A stretch of 64,000 nt of DNA, from contig NZ_OV350343.1 in assembly GCF_923868895.1 (NCBI RefSeq), positions 3,162,001 to 3,226,000 of the forward strand, given 5' to 3'. The DNA is from Halomonas sp. TD01 (GTDB taxonomy: Bacteria; Pseudomonadota; Gammaproteobacteria; Pseudomonadales; Halomonadaceae). The notes beneath the pieces are model-generated. The model searched no databases, had not been told where the DNA came from, and saw only the letters and a list, made by a program, of their open reading frames with translations. Positions 61,363 through 64,000 of this stretch are shown one piece after another (the first letter of the stretch is position 1; each line of letters opens with the position of its first letter). Position numbers and translations under genes: made by a program.

Positions 61363-62301
61363 TTAAGCGTCTGGCTGCGTAGCAGCTTCGCGCTGTGCTT
61401 CACCACCAAGCCACTCGATTAGGCGGGGAATATCGTCAGACAGTGCCTGCGCCATCAAAATAAAATCAGTTTCTAAGCGAGCAAGTGCATCGTCGCCATC
61501 ATCTGCGTGATCAGCTTCTTCTATTAATGCATCGCCAAAACGCAATGACTTCAGCGCTAGGTCATCATGCAGAACAAAGCTTAAACGACCTTCCAGGCTA
61601 ATCGCGAGCTTACTGGCTTGACGTCCACTTTCAAGCAGTTGCTGGATCTCGTCACTGTCCAGATCAACTTGGCGAGCGCGCAGTACGCCATCATCGCCTT
61701 TGGCTTTTAACTCAACCTGATCTCCTAGCAAAAGATCCGCAGGGCGGCTTTCCGCTTCACCCAGCCATTGCGTCATCGCACGAATAGGCAGTGTTTGCGA
61801 TGTGAGTGGCGTGACTTTTAAGCTACCCAGCGTTTCGCGCAGTAGATCCAGCACATCTTCTGCCCGTGTACGAGAGCTGGCGTTGACGCCAATTAATTGC
61901 CGGCGCGTATCCCACCATAAATCGATTTTCTGACTGCGAACAAATGCGCGGGGCATTAGTTCCTCAGTGATTTGCTCTTTTAGCGCCGTTTTTTCTTTGC
62001 GCGTTACTTTTCGCCCTTCGCTGGCTTCAATGTCAGCGACTTTATCGTCAACTTCCTCTTTTACAACAGATGCAGGAAGCAATCGCTCTTGGCGCAGGGC
62101 TGAAAGTAGCCTGTGGCCTTGGATTTCATGCAGCCGCTGGCCACCACCCAGTCGGCCTGCCGGGGCTGTCCACCCTAAACGGCGCGCATCCGCATTACCT
62201 AGCGGCTTGGCTGCATGCTCGTCTAGCGCATTCGCTAGTGTATCGCTATCAAGCTCAGGGGCGCCGTGAAGGCGGTATAAATGTAGGTGCTTAAACCACA
62301 T
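61363..62301 (-). CDS. rdgC: Recombination-associated protein RdgC
   Basis: RdgC forms a ring dimer around DNA and limits RecA filament formation. This 312-residue protein starts MWFKHLHLYRLHG and contains LGWTAPAG, KEEVDDKVADIEASEGRKVTRKEK and LLRETLGSL, all in the family order; length is close to the 303 of E. coli. The start at 62301 is canonical. It overlaps nothing and is divergent from the thioesterase gene. Confidence 0.96.
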   Translation of the reverse strand: MWFKHLHLYRLHGAPELDSDTLANALDEHAAKPLGNADARRLGWTAPAGRLGGGQRLHEIQGHRLLSALRQERLLPASVVKEEVDDKVADIEASEGRKVTRKEKTALKEQITEELMPRAFVRSQKIDLWWDTRRQLIGVNASSRTRAEDVLDLLRETLGSLKVTPLTSQTLPIRAMTQWLGEAESRPADLLLGDQVELKAKGDDGVLRARQVDLDSDEIQQLLESGRQASKLAISLEGRLSFVLHDDLALKSLRFGDALIEEADHADDGDDALARLETDFILMAQALSDDIPRLIEWLGGEAQREAATQPDA

Positions 62302-62422
62302 GTCACCAATCCTATTTAAAAGGTGGCACATTATGGCGAAACCAAGCCTTTCCTACCAGCGCCTTAGGGGATTGCCTTGTTGTTGCACTGGTTTAAAACT
62401 TGTGTTTGATTTGAGGTGCTCC

Positions 62423-62905
62423 ATGGATAATTCACAGATTTTAAAAACAGACTTTAAAAAAGGGGGAGTTATGTCCACAGCAATATCCAGTGTTGCGCTG
62501 CGAGTGCGCGGTTACCAGTTGGATGGTTACGGCCACGTCAATAACGCACGCTATCTCGAATTTATGGAAGAGGGTCGCTGGGCTTTTTTTGATGACCATC
62601 CGCGTTTGATAAAACAGCTTCATGAGGCAGGACGAGCGTTTGTCGTGGTCAATCTGAATATTGATTATCGAGCGGCCGCTGTTCAGAACGATGATTTGCA
62701 GATTATGACCGGCATGGTAGACGTAGGTGATCGTAGCGCGATTTGTCATCATCGAATTGTGCGTCAAGACGGCGTGCTGGTTGCCCAGGCAGATTTGACC
62801 TTTGTGCTGCTAGATATAAAGGCAAATAAGGCTGCTCCTATTGAAGGAGACGTGCGAGAGGTGCTTGAGGGCCTTGTGGTCGATAAAGGCGCCTTTTTAG
62901 CGTAA
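62423..62905 (+). CDS. Acyl-CoA thioesterase, 4HBT hotdog family
   Basis: This single-hotdog-fold protein of about 160 residues resembles YbgC/FcbC thioesterases that hydrolyse acyl-CoA or hydroxybenzoyl-CoA. The active-site stretch is LDGYGHVNNARYLEFMEEGRW, with the Asp/His region and Glu helix intact. The ATG at 62423 is favoured by GAGG six bases upstream. The ATG at 62471 (MSTAISS) gives the usual family N-terminus, but its GGAG is only two bases away. The natural substrate is unknown. Confidence 0.85.
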   Translation: MDNSQILKTDFKKGGVMSTAISSVALRVRGYQLDGYGHVNNARYLEFMEEGRWAFFDDHPRLIKQLHEAGRAFVVVNLNIDYRAAAVQNDDLQIMTGMVDVGDRSAICHHRIVRQDGVLVAQADLTFVLLDIKANKAAPIEGDVREVLEGLVVDKGAFLA

Positions 62906-62973
62906 ATCGTAATGCCGTTGCCACTGACTGCCCATGGTGCTTATGCAGTGGTATGATGGTGCTGTATCTGCGC

Positions 62974-63007
62974 GCCGCCTTGTTGTGGTATCAAGGGCGG
63001 CTTTTTT
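62974..63007 (+). terminator. Rho-independent terminator between thioesterase gene and gyrA
   Basis: A GC-rich stem (GCCGCC with GGCGGC, slightly bulged, 62974-63001) with a loop of about ten bases is followed by TTTTTT. It lies about 70 bases after the thioesterase stop. Confidence 0.8.
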
Positions 63008-63058
63008 AAGCGCTTTCAACTCTCGCAGTGCCAATGCAGTGCAAAGGATCTGACTTTC

Positions 63059-64000
63059 ATGGGTGACATCGCCAGAGAAATCTTGCCCGTCAATATTGAA
63101 GACGAGCTTAAACAGTCGTACCTCGACTACGCGATGAGTGTCATTATCGGTCGCGCTCTTCCTGATGTGCGTGACGGCCTCAAGCCTGTTCACCGGCGTG
63201 TGCTTTTTGCCATGCACGAGCTGAGCAACGATTGGAATAAACCGTACAAGAAGTCGGCGCGTGTCGTCGGCGATGTCATCGGTAAATACCATCCGCATGG
63301 TGATAGTGCGGTCTATGACACTATCGTTCGTATGGCCCAGCACTTTTCCATGCGTCACGTACTGGTGGATGGCCAGGGTAACTTTGGTTCCATTGACGGT
63401 GATAACGCGGCCGCCATGCGTTACACAGAGGTGCGCATGGCGCGCCTTGCCCACGAGCTACTAGCTGACCTGGAGAAAGACACCGTCGATTGGGTTGATA
63501 ACTACGACGGTACCGAACGCATACCCGCCGTGCTGCCAACCAAAGTTCCTAACCTGTTAATCAACGGGTCGTCAGGTATAGCGGTGGGCATGGCTACTAA
63601 TATCCCGCCCCATAACATGCGGGAAATAATTGATGGTTGTCTGGCGTTAATTGATGATTACACGCTCACCGTCGATGACCTGATGCAGTACATTCCAGGG
63701 CCGGATTTCCCTACCGGTGGCATTATTAATGGTCGCGCGGGTATCTTAGACGCTTACCGCACCGGGCGTGGGCGTATTTATGTGCGTGCCTGCCACACTA
63801 TTGAGCATGATGATAAGAGTGGCCGAGACCACATTATCATCACTGAACTGCCTTACCAGGTGAATAAAGCGCGATTGATCGAGAAAATCGCTGAGCTGGT
63901 AAAAGAGAAGAAAATCGAGGGTATTGCTGAACTTCGTGACGAATCGGATAAAGACGGCTTGCGCGTGGTGATCGAGATCAAGCGCGGCGAATCGGGTGAT
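63059..64000 (+). CDS. gyrA: DNA gyrase subunit A, N-terminal part (3' end outside window)
   Basis: GyrA is the DNA-cleaving subunit of gyrase, which introduces negative supercoils. The first 314 codons are present. The winged-helix region aligns without gaps to E. coli GyrA; the catalytic Tyr is in [12 protein letters not shown]. The quinolone-resistance region reads [11 protein letters not shown] with Ser at 83 and Asp at 87, the wild-type susceptible state. AAGGA lies about ten bases before the ATG. Confidence 0.98.
   Translation, partial: MGDIAREILPVNIEDELKQSYLDYAMSVIIGRALPDVRDGLKPVHRRVLFAMHELSNDWNKPYKKSARVVGDVIGKYHPHGDSAVYDTIVRMAQHFSMRHVLVDGQGNFGSIDGDNAAAMRYTEVRMARLAHELLADLEKDTVDWVDNYDGTERIPAVLPTKVPNLLINGSSGIAVGMATNIPPHNMREIIDGCLALIDDYTLTVDDLMQYIPGPDFPTGGIINGRAGILDAYRTGRGRIYVRACHTIEHDDKSGRDHIIITELPYQVNKARLIEKIAELVKEKKIEGIAELRDESDKDGLRVVIEIKRGESGD

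Noticed and set aside
63290..63340. Possible quinolone-resistance change in gyrA
   Set aside because: Ser-83 and Asp-87 are both wild type, so there is no resistance signature in this region.

Overview
The window is a stretch of gammaproteobacterial chromosome, most likely from the Halomonadaceae (Halomonas/Vreelandella type). The evidence is the gene content and order: fxsA-groES-groEL, prmA-dusB-fis-purH, rsxABCDGE-nth, accB-accC, rnt, rdgC and metG. Protein sequences throughout look like Halomonas, and base composition appears moderate rather than very GC-rich. Species cannot be decided from the sequence alone. Most of the window is housekeeping: acetate kinase (cut by the left edge), an NhaC-like antiporter, trmJ, the chaperonin operon, folE, gabD, purine and tRNA-modification genes, biotin carboxylase subunits, dsbD, two pyrophosphate enzymes (ppa, pfp), argG, the Rsx/Rnf operon, metG, rdgC and gyrA (cut by the right edge).

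The most unusual structure lies at 3312-8923. Two identical 2806-bp group II introns sit directly head to tail, with no base between them, inside the termination codon of groEL (minus strand). Without splicing groEL ends in TAG, whose G is the first intron base. With both introns removed it ends in TAA, followed by the native groE terminator at about 3241-3269. Each copy encodes a 563-residue reverse transcriptase/maturase with an HNH domain. Each also has a recognisable domain V, a domain VI with a bulged A seven bases from the 3' end, and an EBS1 hairpin loop matching the last six bases of the groEL exon. A group II intron in the groEL stop codon is known from Azotobacter; the perfect tandem is the novelty here. 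Only the copy next to groEL has a matching 5' exon, so splicing should be ordered.

The second accessory region, 35849-42189, is an orphan type VI secretion cassette: vgrG, a DUF4123 adaptor gene, then a duplicated pair of small membrane protein (DUF3304-like, probable immunity) and Tle1-like DUF2235 effector. The first pair is broken, with a frameshift at a G tract and an effector fragment of about 200 codons. The second pair is intact, but the effector has Asp where the lipase nucleophile Ser is expected. No T6SS structural genes are in the window.

A signalling block follows on the minus strand (42227-47620). Four tightly packed genes encode a receiver-only response regulator, a membrane HAMP-PAS protein fused to a DEDDh 3'-5' exonuclease, a small two-helix protein and an SSF transporter-histidine kinase of the CbrA/CrbS kind. 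Further right, a CHASE4-GGDEF diguanylate cyclase gene overlaps rsxA by four bases, which places c-di-GMP synthesis at the head of the rsxABCDGE-nth operon. Other curiosities are a phosphatase-kinase fusion with degenerate active sites in both domains (28754-30469) and a carbonic anhydrase-like protein related to carboxysomal CsoSCA without carboxysome genes (48857-49927). A strong terminator-like hairpin lies just ahead of dusB.
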